A stretch of 64,000 nt of DNA from G963663735 sp963663735 (GTDB lineage: Bacteria > Acidobacteriota > UBA6911 > RPQK01 > JAPXNP01): positions 2,272,836 to 2,336,835 of the forward strand of contig CAXXHN010000001.1 in the NCBI GenBank assembly GCA_963663735.2. The letters are read 5' to 3'. The first letter of the stretch is position 1; every line of letters starts with the position of its first letter. The notes under the pieces were generated by a model. It did no database searches. It was not told the DNA's origin and saw only the letters and a program-made list of their open reading frames with translations. Positions 23,845-33,196 of the stretch are shown piece after piece. Made by a program: the position numbers and the translations under genes.

Positions 23845-25356
23845 ATGATTTTTATTGGAATTGATTGCGGAACCCAGAGCCTGAAAGTTTTGGCATGGAA
23901 GCCAGAAACCAATGAATGCGTATCGGCCTCCTGTGCCTATGAATTAATACCGGGACTTCCCCCTGGCCACAAGGAACAGCATCCCCGCGAATGGATCAGG
24001 GCCCTTGGTGACTGCATTATTGAGTTGAGAACGAGAGGAATCCGGATGGATAGGGTCCGGGGAATAGGTGTATCGGGACAGCAGCATGGCCTGGTTGTCC
24101 TTGATGGGAAAGATCAGGTTATCAGGCCCTCCAAACTCTGGAATGATACCAGCACTCAGCCCCAGTGCGATGAAATTCTGAAGCGAGCCGGCGGGTTTGA
24201 AAGGTACATGGCCGAAATCGGGAACAGCCTTCCTCCTGGGTTTACTGCTTCCAAGATTCTCTGGATCAAGCAAAATGAACCGTCTTCTTATGCCCGGATC
24301 AACTCCATAATGCTACCCCACGACTACCTGAATTTTTACCTGACCGGTGTTAAATCAGCTGAGGCCGGTGATGCATCCGGCACCGGGTACTTCCGCGTTT
24401 CTGAACGGATCTGGTCAGAAAAGGCTTTATCCTGGATTGATCCCGATCGAGACCTGATGACCTGCCTGCCCGGACTAATTCCCTCGGAAGGAATCTGCGG
24501 GGGACTGAGGGAGGAGTTATCAGAAAGTTGGGGAATCCCGACCGGAACACCGGTCAGTACGGGGGGCGGAGATAATATGATGGGTGCAATCGGCACCGGC
24601 AATGTCACCCCCGGAGTGATGACTGTCAGCCTGGGAACATCAGGAACCCTGTACTGTTGCAGTGAGAAACCGATAGTTGATCCGATGGGAGAGGTGGCTG
24701 CTTTTTGTGACAGCACAGGTGCCTGGCTTCCCCTTGTCTGTACCATGAATGTCACGGTAGCCACCGAGATGGTAAGGAAAAATATCCTTGGGGAGAATCA
24801 TGCTGATTTCACAAGTACCGTGGAATCCGTTCCTCCCGGGAGTGAAGGTCTGTTGATGCTGCCATACCTGGAAGGAGAGAGGGTGCCTTCGGTTCCTGAC
24901 GGTTGTGGTGTGTTAATGGGTCTGCGTCCGGCATCCTGCACTCCGGCTCACCTGGCCCGGGCTGCAATGGAAGGAGCCTCTCTGGGCCTTAGATATGGGT
25001 TTGAAAGGCTGAAGTCGCTGGGAATTGAAACCGGTGAATTGAGACTTACGGGAGGCGGAGCCAAAAGCCCTGCCTGGAGGCAAATGCTGGCAGACCTTTT
25101 TGGAGTTCCGGTGGTTTGCCCTGAAAATGAAGAGGGCCCTGCTTTTGGGGCTGCTTTACAGGCTTGCTGGGCAGTTGAGCAGTGTGATATCAGGGACCTG
25201 GTTGCCCGGAGCGTTGGTCTGGATGAAAAAACAAGCCATGTTCCGATAGCCGGAAACAGGCAAGTATATGATGAGCTTTACAACCTTTATAGCAGGCTTT
25301 CGAGCACCATGATAAAAAGCGGAATGTTTCCTGAACACCGGAAGTTTATTGATTAA
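23845..25356 (+). CDS. xylB: Xylulokinase (FGGY carbohydrate kinase)
   Basis: 503-residue cytoplasmic kinase that phosphorylates D-xylulose to xylulose 5-phosphate, feeding the pentose phosphate pathway. Domain I starts with the ATPase motif FIGIDCGTQSLKV. GVSGQQHGLVVLDG and KLWNDTST are the substrate-binding blocks typical of XylB, and GGGDNMMGAIGTG carries the catalytic Asp around residue 240. Domain II has SLGTSGTLY and LTGGGAKSPAWRQMLAD for ATP. The match to XylB is good, but a related ketose kinase is possible because no xylose isomerase or transporter lies here. The gene stands alone. Confidence 0.88.
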   Translation: MIFIGIDCGTQSLKVLAWKPETNECVSASCAYELIPGLPPGHKEQHPREWIRALGDCIIELRTRGIRMDRVRGIGVSGQQHGLVVLDGKDQVIRPSKLWNDTSTQPQCDEILKRAGGFERYMAEIGNSLPPGFTASKILWIKQNEPSSYARINSIMLPHDYLNFYLTGVKSAEAGDASGTGYFRVSERIWSEKALSWIDPDRDLMTCLPGLIPSEGICGGLREELSESWGIPTGTPVSTGGGDNMMGAIGTGNVTPGVMTVSLGTSGTLYCCSEKPIVDPMGEVAAFCDSTGAWLPLVCTMNVTVATEMVRKNILGENHADFTSTVESVPPGSEGLLMLPYLEGERVPSVPDGCGVLMGLRPASCTPAHLARAAMEGASLGLRYGFERLKSLGIETGELRLTGGGAKSPAWRQMLADLFGVPVVCPENEEGPAFGAALQACWAVEQCDIRDLVARSVGLDEKTSHVPIAGNRQVYDELYNLYSRLSSTMIKSGMFPEHRKFID

Positions 25357-25701
25357 AAATATTGTTTTACAGGTTCTGTAGGGGCCTCCAAAGCGGATAA
25401 AAATTTTACTGCCGGAAGATCGTTAAAGGTGAGATTTGAATTTTCCCTGCTGTTTTTTCCCCTCCAGTCATCAAGGAATCCTCTTGGGATCTATTTTTCT
25501 GAAAAAATGTCATTTTTTTTCAAAAACAGGAGTGATCAATGATAATATTGTGGTGTAAGTGATTTTTTGATGGGGATGTTAAAGTGGAAGTTAAAGTAGA
25601 TACTTTGCCCCCGGTGTAAAGTTACTGCTTCCTTACGAACACCTTATGGTCCGGGTTCCCTTCAAATGATGGTTGGTTTTTCATTCAAAAGGGGGTGCGA
25701 C

Positions 25702-25827
25702 ATGACAGCCTCAATCATCATCGGCGTTTTGGCCATTGCGATTATTATCACCTGGACAATTTGCTCAAGGAAAAAAGAGCGGCATCATCTTGATAAACTC
25801 CACATAAATCAGTCTAAAGAAGACTGA
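25702..25827 (+). CDS. Small single-span membrane protein (41 aa)
   Basis: Short reading frame with a strong Shine-Dalgarno sequence (GGGGGT 5 nt before the ATG). It encodes an N-terminal transmembrane helix (SIIIGVLAIAIIITWTIC, residues 4-21) and a basic, His-rich cytoplasmic tail (SRKKERHHLDKLHINQSKED). The positive-inside pattern predicts N-out/C-in topology. A perfect 11-bp hairpin follows 28 nt after the stop. The gene lies between xylB and a convergent lipid gene and may be an independent unit. Family unknown. Confidence 0.6.
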   Translation: MTASIIIGVLAIAIIITWTICSRKKERHHLDKLHINQSKED

Positions 25828-25855
25828 TCAACCCGCAGTCCCTTATTAAAATGCG

Positions 25856-25881
25856 GTGAAGCAGGACCCTTCCTGCTTCAC
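25856..25881. terminator. Strong hairpin between small membrane ORF and lipid gene
   Basis: Perfect 11-bp stem GTGAAGCAGGA (25856-25866) / TCCTGCTTCAC (25871-25881) with loop CCCT. It is followed by TCTGTTGT rather than a clean T run. It lies between convergent genes and can serve either strand. Confidence 0.6.
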
Positions 25882-25962
25882 TCTGTTGTCAACACAACTA
25901 TTTGGACTGTACGCCAGTGAGTAGTGGTTGTTGATTTAAATCAGGATGGCTCTGGTACCGGG

Positions 25963-28656
25963 TCACGAACCAGATAGTTCCTGGACCGCCAACCAAAGCC
26001 GCTGGTTAAAATCTTCACTGGTTTCGTCCGCGCCTGGGTAAAGAGGCTTGCCGAAGTGTACTGAAATCGGATGAATCCTGATTTTACTGGAGCCTCTGGA
26101 CCAGACTTGATGTGCGCCTTTAATCCCCACCGGTATAACCGGTACTCTAAGGTGAGTGGCCAGGATGGCCGGTCCCTTTTTGAACTTTTTCAACTTTCCG
26201 TCTATTGAACGTTCCCCTTCCGGGAAGACGCAGAGAGCAAATCCCCTCCTGACTCCTTCAGCTGCCAGCCTCAGCGCCTGCCGGAGCGACTTGTCAGGGT
26301 CAACTGGGATGGTTCGTATCAGTTTCCCCAGAAATCCCAGCATTCCTTTAGTGAAGTAGTCGTAGTATCCGAGGGAAACCAGGTTGTTCAGGATTCGGTG
26401 GGGCATCAGAGCGAATACTATTACGGAATCCAGGAAACTCACATGGTTCGGGCAGATAAGGTAGGGGAATTCGTCAGGGATATTTTCCCGGCCTGTCGTC
26501 TTGAGACGGAATATGATCCGGCAGGCATTGGCTACCACCCATCCGGAAAAAGAAAAAATCAAGCTGAAAAAGAAACGTTTTTTCAATCTCTCATCCAGCA
26601 TCTGCTGATCCTTGGCACTGAGGGGTTCCTGGAGGATATCCTCCCAGGATTTTAAAGCCTGGTCCATTTCCAGTATTTCTGCTCCCTCTGTTTTGCTGGT
26701 AATCATTGAGATGATGTCGCTGACAGTAAACAGTACTGATGTGTCCAGATCAGATATTTTTATGTTGAATGCTTCCTGAAGGTTGGTGGTCAATTCGACT
26801 CTTTCCAGTGATTCAAATCCCAGGTCCAGTTCGAGGCTGGCTTCCGGCGTAATTATCGCATTCGGTTTTATCTGTTTTATCAGAGATAAAACATTTTTTT
26901 CCAGGGTGCTTTCCGGCTCCCACTCCCGAATCTCAAGATTTTTCTGGTTGCCGGATCCTTTCTGATTTGCCAGGTTATTTTTGACCTGTTTTTCCACAAC
27001 AAACCTCTGGACCTTCCTGGTGGTAGTCCTGGGAAGGGGTTCCTGCCAGATTTCCAGGCTCTTGATTCTTTTGTAGGAAGTGAGTTGCTGGGAAATTGTT
27101 TCCAGCGTATAGCGAATTATTTCGTAGGCATTGACAACTCTGTCCTTCTTAAGCTCTTCCATGTCCGGGACCACCACCGCGTGCAGCCTTTCATGGAATA
27201 CCCCGGCTTCTTCAGTGGCCAGGCCGATAACACAGATTTCTTTTATATAACGACATCGCGATTGGTAAAAGAATTCAATTTCATCCGGTGAAATGTTGAT
27301 TCCTGAACTGAGGACAATGATGTCTTTTTTTCGGCCGGTAATACTGATAAAACCGTGCTTGTCCTTGAATCCCAGATCTCCTGTATGCATCCACCCATCC
27401 GGTTCAATCGTATCCCTGGTTGCTTCCGGATTCATGTAATATTCAATCATTATGTTTTTACCGCGGGTCAGGATCTCACCGATTCCGTTTTCATCAGGAT
27501 CTGCAATCATGACCTCCACATGATCAAGAGGAGTGCCCACGGTTCCGATACCTTTTAAATTAGGGGCGGTAGCTGAAATCAATGCACCTGTTTCAGTCAT
27601 GCCGTATGCCTGGGCGAAATTAAAACCCAGCTTGGTCATCATCAGAGGAACTTCCACTTCGAGGCGAGCCCCTCCGGCACCGAATATCCTGAACTTTTTG
27701 CCGAAAGGTTCGTGTACCACGGGAAACAGCTTTTTCCCCGGATTAAATTTAAGATACTTGATACAGAAACCAGAAAGTCCCAGCAGCCTGAAAAATATGG
27801 CTCTCTTCAGCCACGGCAGCGACTGGATTTTTCTCATAATCCGCTGCAATAGCAGGTTGAAAAACTGAGGGACACAGACAAATACCGTGATCTCTTCTTC
27901 CTGGAAAGCTTTCAGGACCTGCTGGGCTTCCAGGGTGTCCAGGAAAGTGACCCTGCACCCTTTGTATAGAGGAGCATAAAAGAAAATTACATAGGCAAGA
28001 ATATGATAGAGGGGAAGGACACATAGAAAATGATCATCCACTGTGACCTCTTCACGGTCCATTACACCTGCGGCGTTAAGGGAAAGGCAGATACTGTTGA
28101 GCACCACCCCTTTTGGATTACCCGTGGTCCCGCTGGTGTACATTATCATGCAGGGATCTTCAGGATTTCTCGCAGTCAGGGGAAGGTTAATGCCGTCGGG
28201 GTTGCCAGCCTTGATGATCGTCTTCCACTCAGCCCCTTCCAGGTCGGATTCCCCAAGCACCAGGACTCCGACAGGCTTTTCCAGTCGTTTCTGAATTTCC
28301 TTCATGAGTCCGGACAAGGGAGCCGATGTAAAGCAGTAGATACATCCTGAATGAGAGAGCTGATAAGCCAGAGTGTCCGCGTCAAGCAGGATGTCCAGAG
28401 GGACAATGATAGCCCCTACACTTTGTACAGCCAAGGCGGCTATGCCCCACCTGGGGTGGTTTTTCATGATGATTCCCACCCGGTCTTTTGGCTTTATGCC
28501 CTCCTGCTGCAGGAATCGTGAGAGCACTTTAATTTCATCAGAAACCTCCTGGTAAGTGAGGGTTTCCCTGCCTTCCGAAGAAATGCTGGTAACCGCTGTC
28601 CCGTGGGGATTTCTGGCAACATTGTCCTGGAACTGTTCAAAAAAATTTAATTTCAT
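25963..28656 (-). CDS. Acyl-CoA/ACP ligase - ACP - PlsC acyltransferase fusion
   Basis: 897-residue multidomain lipid enzyme. Residues 1 to about 560 are an AMP-forming acyl ligase with MYTSGTTGNPKGVVLN, QAYGMTETG, GWMHTGDLG and the C-terminal Lys block LPRTTTRKVQRF. About 590-670 is an acyl carrier protein with the phosphopantetheine site LDLGFESLERVEL. About 690-897 is a 1-acylglycerol-phosphate-type acyltransferase with NHVSFLDS (HxxxxD), FPEGERS and VPVIPVGIKGAH. Together they could activate a fatty acid, load it on the built-in ACP and pass it to a lyso-lipid, like Aas in phospholipid repair. ATG at 28656 is preferred to a TTG at 28680 that lacks a ribosome-binding site. Monocistronic. 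Confidence 0.9.
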   Translation of the reverse strand: MKLNFFEQFQDNVARNPHGTAVTSISSEGRETLTYQEVSDEIKVLSRFLQQEGIKPKDRVGIIMKNHPRWGIAALAVQSVGAIIVPLDILLDADTLAYQLSHSGCIYCFTSAPLSGLMKEIQKRLEKPVGVLVLGESDLEGAEWKTIIKAGNPDGINLPLTARNPEDPCMIMYTSGTTGNPKGVVLNSICLSLNAAGVMDREEVTVDDHFLCVLPLYHILAYVIFFYAPLYKGCRVTFLDTLEAQQVLKAFQEEEITVFVCVPQFFNLLLQRIMRKIQSLPWLKRAIFFRLLGLSGFCIKYLKFNPGKKLFPVVHEPFGKKFRIFGAGGARLEVEVPLMMTKLGFNFAQAYGMTETGALISATAPNLKGIGTVGTPLDHVEVMIADPDENGIGEILTRGKNIMIEYYMNPEATRDTIEPDGWMHTGDLGFKDKHGFISITGRKKDIIVLSSGINISPDEIEFFYQSRCRYIKEICVIGLATEEAGVFHERLHAVVVPDMEELKKDRVVNAYEIIRYTLETISQQLTSYKRIKSLEIWQEPLPRTTTRKVQRFVVEKQVKNNLANQKGSGNQKNLEIREWEPESTLEKNVLSLIKQIKPNAIITPEASLELDLGFESLERVELTTNLQEAFNIKISDLDTSVLFTVSDIISMITSKTEGAEILEMDQALKSWEDILQEPLSAKDQQMLDERLKKRFFFSLIFSFSGWVVANACRIIFRLKTTGRENIPDEFPYLICPNHVSFLDSVIVFALMPHRILNNLVSLGYYDYFTKGMLGFLGKLIRTIPVDPDKSLRQALRLAAEGVRRGFALCVFPEGERSIDGKLKKFKKGPAILATHLRVPVIPVGIKGAHQVWSRGSSKIRIHPISVHFGKPLYPGADETSEDFNQRLWLAVQELSGS

Positions 28657-28870
28657 TTCTCTGCTTTCAGTTATCTCCAAAATTATTTCGGGAAGGTATT
28701 ATAAACTACGATTCATTAGATTCTGTAAGCTTTTATAACCCGAAGCTGAAGAATTTTAACAGATTAACATACGATACCTGGAAAATCGTTTTTTTATTCC
28801 CAGAATTTGGAAGCCGTTTTGTTTTTGGGGTATTGATGTGGATCAGGAAACGAAAGAGGGTTAGTTCGAT

Positions 28871-29833
28871 ATGAAAACAGTATGGTTGGAAGATGGCGTT
28901 CTGACTTGCCTGGGAGATGTGCCGGTTCCTGTCCCCGCGCCGGGAGAAGCGTTGATCAGAATTGTCCTTGCGGGTATCTGCAACACCGACCTGGAACTGG
29001 TAAAAGGGTATTATCCATACACCGGAATACCGGGGCATGAATTTGTGGGAAGGATAACCAGCGCTCCAGGATTTCCGGAGCGGGAAGGCGAGAGAGTTGT
29101 CGGATCAATCAACGCGGTTTGTCATAAGTGCGACATGTGCCAGGGAGGCCTCCCCGGACATTGCAGGAATCGGACGGTACTTGGTATCGCAGGGAGGAAT
29201 GGTGTTTTTGCCGAATACACATCCCTGCCGATAGAAAATCTGGTGACTGTACCCGAACATGTTTCCGACCTGAACGCTGTTTTTACTGAACCCCTGGCTG
29301 CCGCTCTCCAGGTAACTGAACAGGTTGAGATAAAAAAAAGTGACAGGATTATTGTTGTAGGTGCCGGAAAATTAGGGCAGCTTATTTCCGAAGTCCTTTT
29401 CATACAGGGGCACAACGCTGCGTCTATCCCCAAGTACTTGAGCCAGAGAGAAAGAATGGAAAGCCTGGGCATCCCATGTCTACATGCGTCTGATTGCGTC
29501 CAGCTTTCATATGACCTGGTCATTGAGGCTACCGGATCACCGGACGGCCTGGATTTTGCCCTGGGACTTGTTCGCCCTGGCGGAAAGCTGGTCCTGAAAA
29601 GTACCTATCAGGGTGCAGCCTGCCTGGATTTTTCCAGGGTAGTAGTGGACGAATTGACAATCCTGGGTTCCCGTTGCGGTCCTATGCCGAAGGCACTGGA
29701 TCTTCTGGCGGAAGGCCTGATCAGTCCAGCGACTGGCATTGACGCGATTTTTCCCCTGGAGCAGGGAATAGAAGCATTCGCGGCAGCTTCCGGGAAGGGT
29801 GCGGGCAAGATTCTTTTCAGGATCGGGGACTAA
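28871..29833 (+). CDS. Zinc-dependent medium-chain alcohol dehydrogenase
   Basis: 320-residue MDR-family NAD(P)-dependent dehydrogenase. The catalytic-zinc region is AGICNTDLELVKGYYPYTGIPGHEFVG (Cys near 37, His-Glu near 56), and a structural zinc is given by the four cysteines of CHKCDMCQGGLPGHC. The Rossmann segment begins IIVVGAGKLGQL, and ATGSPDGLDFAL fits the cofactor domain. The C-terminus is a little shorter than usual. Substrate unknown; relatives act on sugar alcohols or threonine. It is divergently oriented to the lipid fusion gene and convergent with the epimerase gene. Confidence 0.85.
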   Translation: MKTVWLEDGVLTCLGDVPVPVPAPGEALIRIVLAGICNTDLELVKGYYPYTGIPGHEFVGRITSAPGFPEREGERVVGSINAVCHKCDMCQGGLPGHCRNRTVLGIAGRNGVFAEYTSLPIENLVTVPEHVSDLNAVFTEPLAAALQVTEQVEIKKSDRIIVVGAGKLGQLISEVLFIQGHNAASIPKYLSQRERMESLGIPCLHASDCVQLSYDLVIEATGSPDGLDFALGLVRPGGKLVLKSTYQGAACLDFSRVVVDELTILGSRCGPMPKALDLLAEGLISPATGIDAIFPLEQGIEAFAAASGKGAGKILFRIGD

Positions 29834-29946
29834 TCCTTGCATCCCAGCAGCTGATCAATACGGCAAACCTGTTTTGAAAGATTCTGGGGAGTACAAAAAA
29901 ACTGGCCGCCCGTTTTAACTGCAAATTCATCCAGCGTTAACCAGGA

Positions 29947-30909
29947 TTACCTGTTTTTTTCATACTGAACAACATCTTTTATGATTTGTTCCAGTTTATA
30001 TTGCGGCCTGTAATTGATGAGACCTTTTATTTTGTCAAGGTCAGGGCGCCTCTTCATCATGTCCTCAAATCCCTCTTCATAGGCTTGGGCGTAGGGGATT
30101 ATCTGAATCTGGGAGGAACTTCCGGTTATTGATATCACCCTGTGAGCCAGTTCCAGCACCGAGACTTCCTCATCTGTACCAATGTTGTAAACCTGACCGA
30201 GGGCCTTCTCCTCCTGGCTCACTTTATATATGGCCTGGATTACATCCTGGACATGGCAGAAGCAGCGCGTCTGGTTGCCGTCACCGTAAACTGTCAGAGG
30301 AGTACCCTGCAGCGCCTGCTGGACAAAGGTAGGGATCACCATTCCGTACTGGCCGGTCTGCCTGGGACCGACGGTGTTGAACAGCCTGATCACTGTGGTT
30401 GGAAGCTTTTTTTCCTTCCAGTAAGCCAGGGCAAGAAACTCATCTATGGCTTTACTGCAGGCATAACTCCATCTTCCCCTGGTAGTAGATCCCATCACCA
30501 GGTCATCCTCTTCATTGAAGGGTATCTTGCTGGATTTTCCATAAACTTCTGATGTTGAAAATACCAGAGTTTTTTTCTTTTTCTTGCAAGCAAGGTCCAA
30601 GATGGTTTCCGTCCCCTTAATGTTGGTTTCGATAGTCTGTACCGGGCTTTCCACGATCAGGCGAACTCCTACTGCCGCGGCCAGGTGAAAAATGCAGTCG
30701 CTTCGATCAACCAGCTCAGCAGTAACCGGGGTATTTAAAATTGAGTCTATAGTGTACTCAAATCCTGGAGTTCCTTTCAGGTGAAGGATATTTTCGATAC
30801 ATCCTGTGGACAGGTCGTCAATGACCAGCACTTTGTGGCCCAATTTCAAAAGGTATTCTGAAAGGTGTGAGCCGATGAATCCGGCGCCTCCGGTTACCAA
30901 AGCTTTCAT
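29947..30909 (-). CDS. NAD-dependent epimerase/dehydratase (extended SDR)
   Basis: 320-residue nucleotide-sugar enzyme. The N-terminal NAD-binding motif is TGGAGFIGSHL, the cofactor acid is VIDDLSTG, and the catalytic pair is YACSK (Tyr-x3-Lys) with upstream FSTSEVYG. GDGNQTRCFCHVQDV is the substrate-domain block found in UDP-glucuronate decarboxylases and UDP-glucose 4-epimerases. It acts on NDP-sugars in the cytoplasm and probably supplies precursors to the adjacent glycosyltransferase cluster, which runs divergently from it. The exact reaction cannot be decided from the sequence. Confidence 0.88.
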   Translation of the reverse strand: MKALVTGGAGFIGSHLSEYLLKLGHKVLVIDDLSTGCIENILHLKGTPGFEYTIDSILNTPVTAELVDRSDCIFHLAAAVGVRLIVESPVQTIETNIKGTETILDLACKKKKKTLVFSTSEVYGKSSKIPFNEEDDLVMGSTTRGRWSYACSKAIDEFLALAYWKEKKLPTTVIRLFNTVGPRQTGQYGMVIPTFVQQALQGTPLTVYGDGNQTRCFCHVQDVIQAIYKVSQEEKALGQVYNIGTDEEVSVLELAHRVISITGSSSQIQIIPYAQAYEEGFEDMMKRRPDLDKIKGLINYRPQYKLEQIIKDVVQYEKNR

Positions 30910-31032
30910 TGTTTTGTTCGCTTTCTAAAGGGTGCTTGCACCATAATTGCAGTTGACAGCCTAAAGCATAAACTTGTTTCCAGTTCAGGATCAAATAGAA
31001 TAGAATGTTATTAATATATTGTGAGAGATAGA

Positions 31033-31986
31033 ATGAATAGCATATCGGTGATAATTCCGCTTTACAATGAAAAGGACTCCCTGCGGGAACTGCATACCCG
31101 ACTATGTGGAGAACTGAAGAAAACCGGCCTGTCCGCTGAAATAATTTTCGTGGATGACGGCAGTAAAGACGGATCTGACAAAGTCCTCAGGGAGATTCAG
31201 CAAGAAGACCCTAAGGTCAGGGTTATCCAGTTTCGCCGGAATTTCGGGAAATCTGCGGCTCTCTGCGCCGGATTTGAAAAGGCGACAGGTGAAATGGTTG
31301 TTACCATGGATGCCGATCTCCAGGACAAGCCGGCTGAGATCCACAAGCTCATTGAAAAACTTAAAGAAGATAATGACCTGGTTTCCGGCTGGAAAAAGAA
31401 GCGTAAGGATCCCATCAGCAAGAGATGGGCCTCCTGGCTGTATAACCGGATTACTTCACTGTTGACCGGAGTTCCACTTCATGACATGAACTGTGGATTT
31501 AAAGCCTACCGGAGGGAAGTGATAGAGGAGATCACTGTATATGGAGAGATGCACCGGTATATCCCGGTACTCGCCAGCTATAAAGGATTCAGGATTGCCG
31601 AGGTTCCGGTCGAGCACAATAACCGGGAGCATGGTTTTTCCAAATTCGGGATGGAACGCTATATTGGAGGTTTTTTTGACCTTCTGACAGTCATTATGCT
31701 GACCCGTTATAACAGGAAACCCCTGCATATATTCGGAATTATCGGAATGGGGATGATTTCTGCCGGGATTATTATTGAGACCTACCTGACCATTGGCTGG
31801 TTTTTGGGGATGTGGATAGAGAACCGGCCGATTTTTTTACTGGGCATACTTCTCCTGATCGTTGGAGTCCAGTTTATGTCTTTCGGGCTGGTAGCGGAGA
31901 TGCTGGCATGGGCAACGCGCAGGGAACAGGATTTTGCGATTAAGGACGACTCCGGCCCGGTAGATAAAGCTGAATACATGAATTAA
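31033..31986 (+). CDS. Family 2 glycosyltransferase, DPM/ArnC-like, two C-terminal membrane helices
   Basis: Membrane glycosyltransferase of 317 residues that likely transfers a sugar to a polyprenyl phosphate. The GT-A domain shows ISVIIPLYNEKDSL, IIFVDDGSKDGS and VVTMDADLQDKPAEI (DxD-like metal site), plus DMNCGFKAYRREV and HGFSKFGMERYIGG, typical of bactoprenol-phosphate glycosyltransferases. Two C-terminal transmembrane helices (about 233-258 and 268-295) anchor it. ATG at 33 kb minus is excluded; ATG at 31033 is chosen because GAGAG lies about 5 nt upstream, while a GTG at 31021 has no site. First gene of the plus-strand glycan cluster. Confidence 0.88.
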   Translation: MNSISVIIPLYNEKDSLRELHTRLCGELKKTGLSAEIIFVDDGSKDGSDKVLREIQQEDPKVRVIQFRRNFGKSAALCAGFEKATGEMVVTMDADLQDKPAEIHKLIEKLKEDNDLVSGWKKKRKDPISKRWASWLYNRITSLLTGVPLHDMNCGFKAYRREVIEEITVYGEMHRYIPVLASYKGFRIAEVPVEHNNREHGFSKFGMERYIGGFFDLLTVIMLTRYNRKPLHIFGIIGMGMISAGIIIETYLTIGWFLGMWIENRPIFLLGILLLIVGVQFMSFGLVAEMLAWATRREQDFAIKDDSGPVDKAEYMN

Positions 31987-32049
31987 ACAAATGATCTTGA
32001 TGCCACCATTTCATTTATTACCTGTTCCAGGCAAAGGCAGCAGAAAAAA

Positions 32050-33183
32050 GTGCGAATTGTATTAATAGGACCAGCTCATCCACTGAGGGGCGGCATAGCT
32101 CAATATAATACTTCCCTGGCTAAAGCATTTCTTTCTGCTGGCGATGAGGTATTGGTCATATCATTCGCCAGGCAGTATCCCGGTATATTTTTCCCGGGAA
32201 AAACCCAGGAGGACCGGGCAGGGGAAGCATATGAGATTGAAGCGGAACACCTGGTGGATTCAGTCAATCCCTGCAGCTGGGCCAGGACTGCTAGAAGGAT
32301 TGCCGGTTTTGAACCTGACCTTGTAATTTTCCAGTGGTGGCAGCCCTTCTTCGGGCCGGCCTTCCGGTCCATCAGCAGAAGCCTGAAAAAAATCAAACCA
32401 GTCCCGGTCATTTTTCTCTGCCACAATCTTCTGTCGCATGAACACGACAGTTTTCCCTTCAGGAAATGCGCAGAAAAATTCCTTGCCAGAACAGGATTCA
32501 AGGGTGCGGACGGATTTCTTGTGCATTCCGATAAACTGCAGAGCAGCCTGGCCCAATTTGCTCCTGGGAAGCCGACAGCTAAGATTTTCCATCCCATATA
32601 TGATTTTTACGCAGAGTGGGACAAAACTCCGGTTCCGGTCGAACACCGGGGACTGGAAATTCTTTTTTTCGGTAAAATACGGAAGTACAAGGGACTGGAG
32701 ATCCTGATTGATGCTCTGGGCCGGCTGGATCGGGATATCCCTTTTCATGCTGTATTTGCCGGGGAATGTTATCTGCCGGCAGGTAAATTCAAAAAACGGA
32801 TTGAGGAACTGAATCTGGAGGAAAAAATATCCTGGATTGACCGGTACATCCCCAATGAGGAAATACCGAAATTATTCCGCTCTTCAGATGTGTTGGTACT
32901 CCCCTATTTAAGTGCCTCCCAGAGTGGCGTGATCCCCGTAGCCTACCAGTTTGAAATCCCGGTTATTGTGTCTGATGTAGGGGGCCTTTCAGAAGTAGTG
33001 CAACAGGGCGAAACCGGTTTTCTGGTAAAACCTGGTGATCCCGGGGAACTGGCAGATGCCATAACAAGGCTTTATAATCTTCAGGCCGGGGATCATTTCC
33101 GAAAAGCGATAGCTTCTTTCCGGAAACAATTTACATGGCACAATGTTGTGGAAAGTACCAGGGAACTCTATAAGATTTGTTAA
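32050..33183 (+). CDS. Family 4 glycosyltransferase
   Basis: 377-residue GT-B retaining glycosyltransferase of the GT4 type. The N-terminal acceptor domain starts with IGPAHPLRGGIAQYNTSLAK. The donor domain has ILFFGKIRKYKGLEILIDAL, FRSSDVLVLPYLSASQSGVI (E/Q-x7-type nucleotide-sugar loop) and VSDVGGLSEVVQQGETGFLV. It adds a sugar to a glycan intermediate on the cytoplasmic membrane face. The start is GTG with AGGCAG upstream. The next gene follows after 13 bp, so they are probably co-transcribed. Donor and acceptor unknown. Confidence 0.88.
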   Translation: MRIVLIGPAHPLRGGIAQYNTSLAKAFLSAGDEVLVISFARQYPGIFFPGKTQEDRAGEAYEIEAEHLVDSVNPCSWARTARRIAGFEPDLVIFQWWQPFFGPAFRSISRSLKKIKPVPVIFLCHNLLSHEHDSFPFRKCAEKFLARTGFKGADGFLVHSDKLQSSLAQFAPGKPTAKIFHPIYDFYAEWDKTPVPVEHRGLEILFFGKIRKYKGLEILIDALGRLDRDIPFHAVFAGECYLPAGKFKKRIEELNLEEKISWIDRYIPNEEIPKLFRSSDVLVLPYLSASQSGVIPVAYQFEIPVIVSDVGGLSEVVQQGETGFLVKPGDPGELADAITRLYNLQAGDHFRKAIASFRKQFTWHNVVESTRELYKIC

Positions 33184-33196
33184 AGCAGGGAAATTA

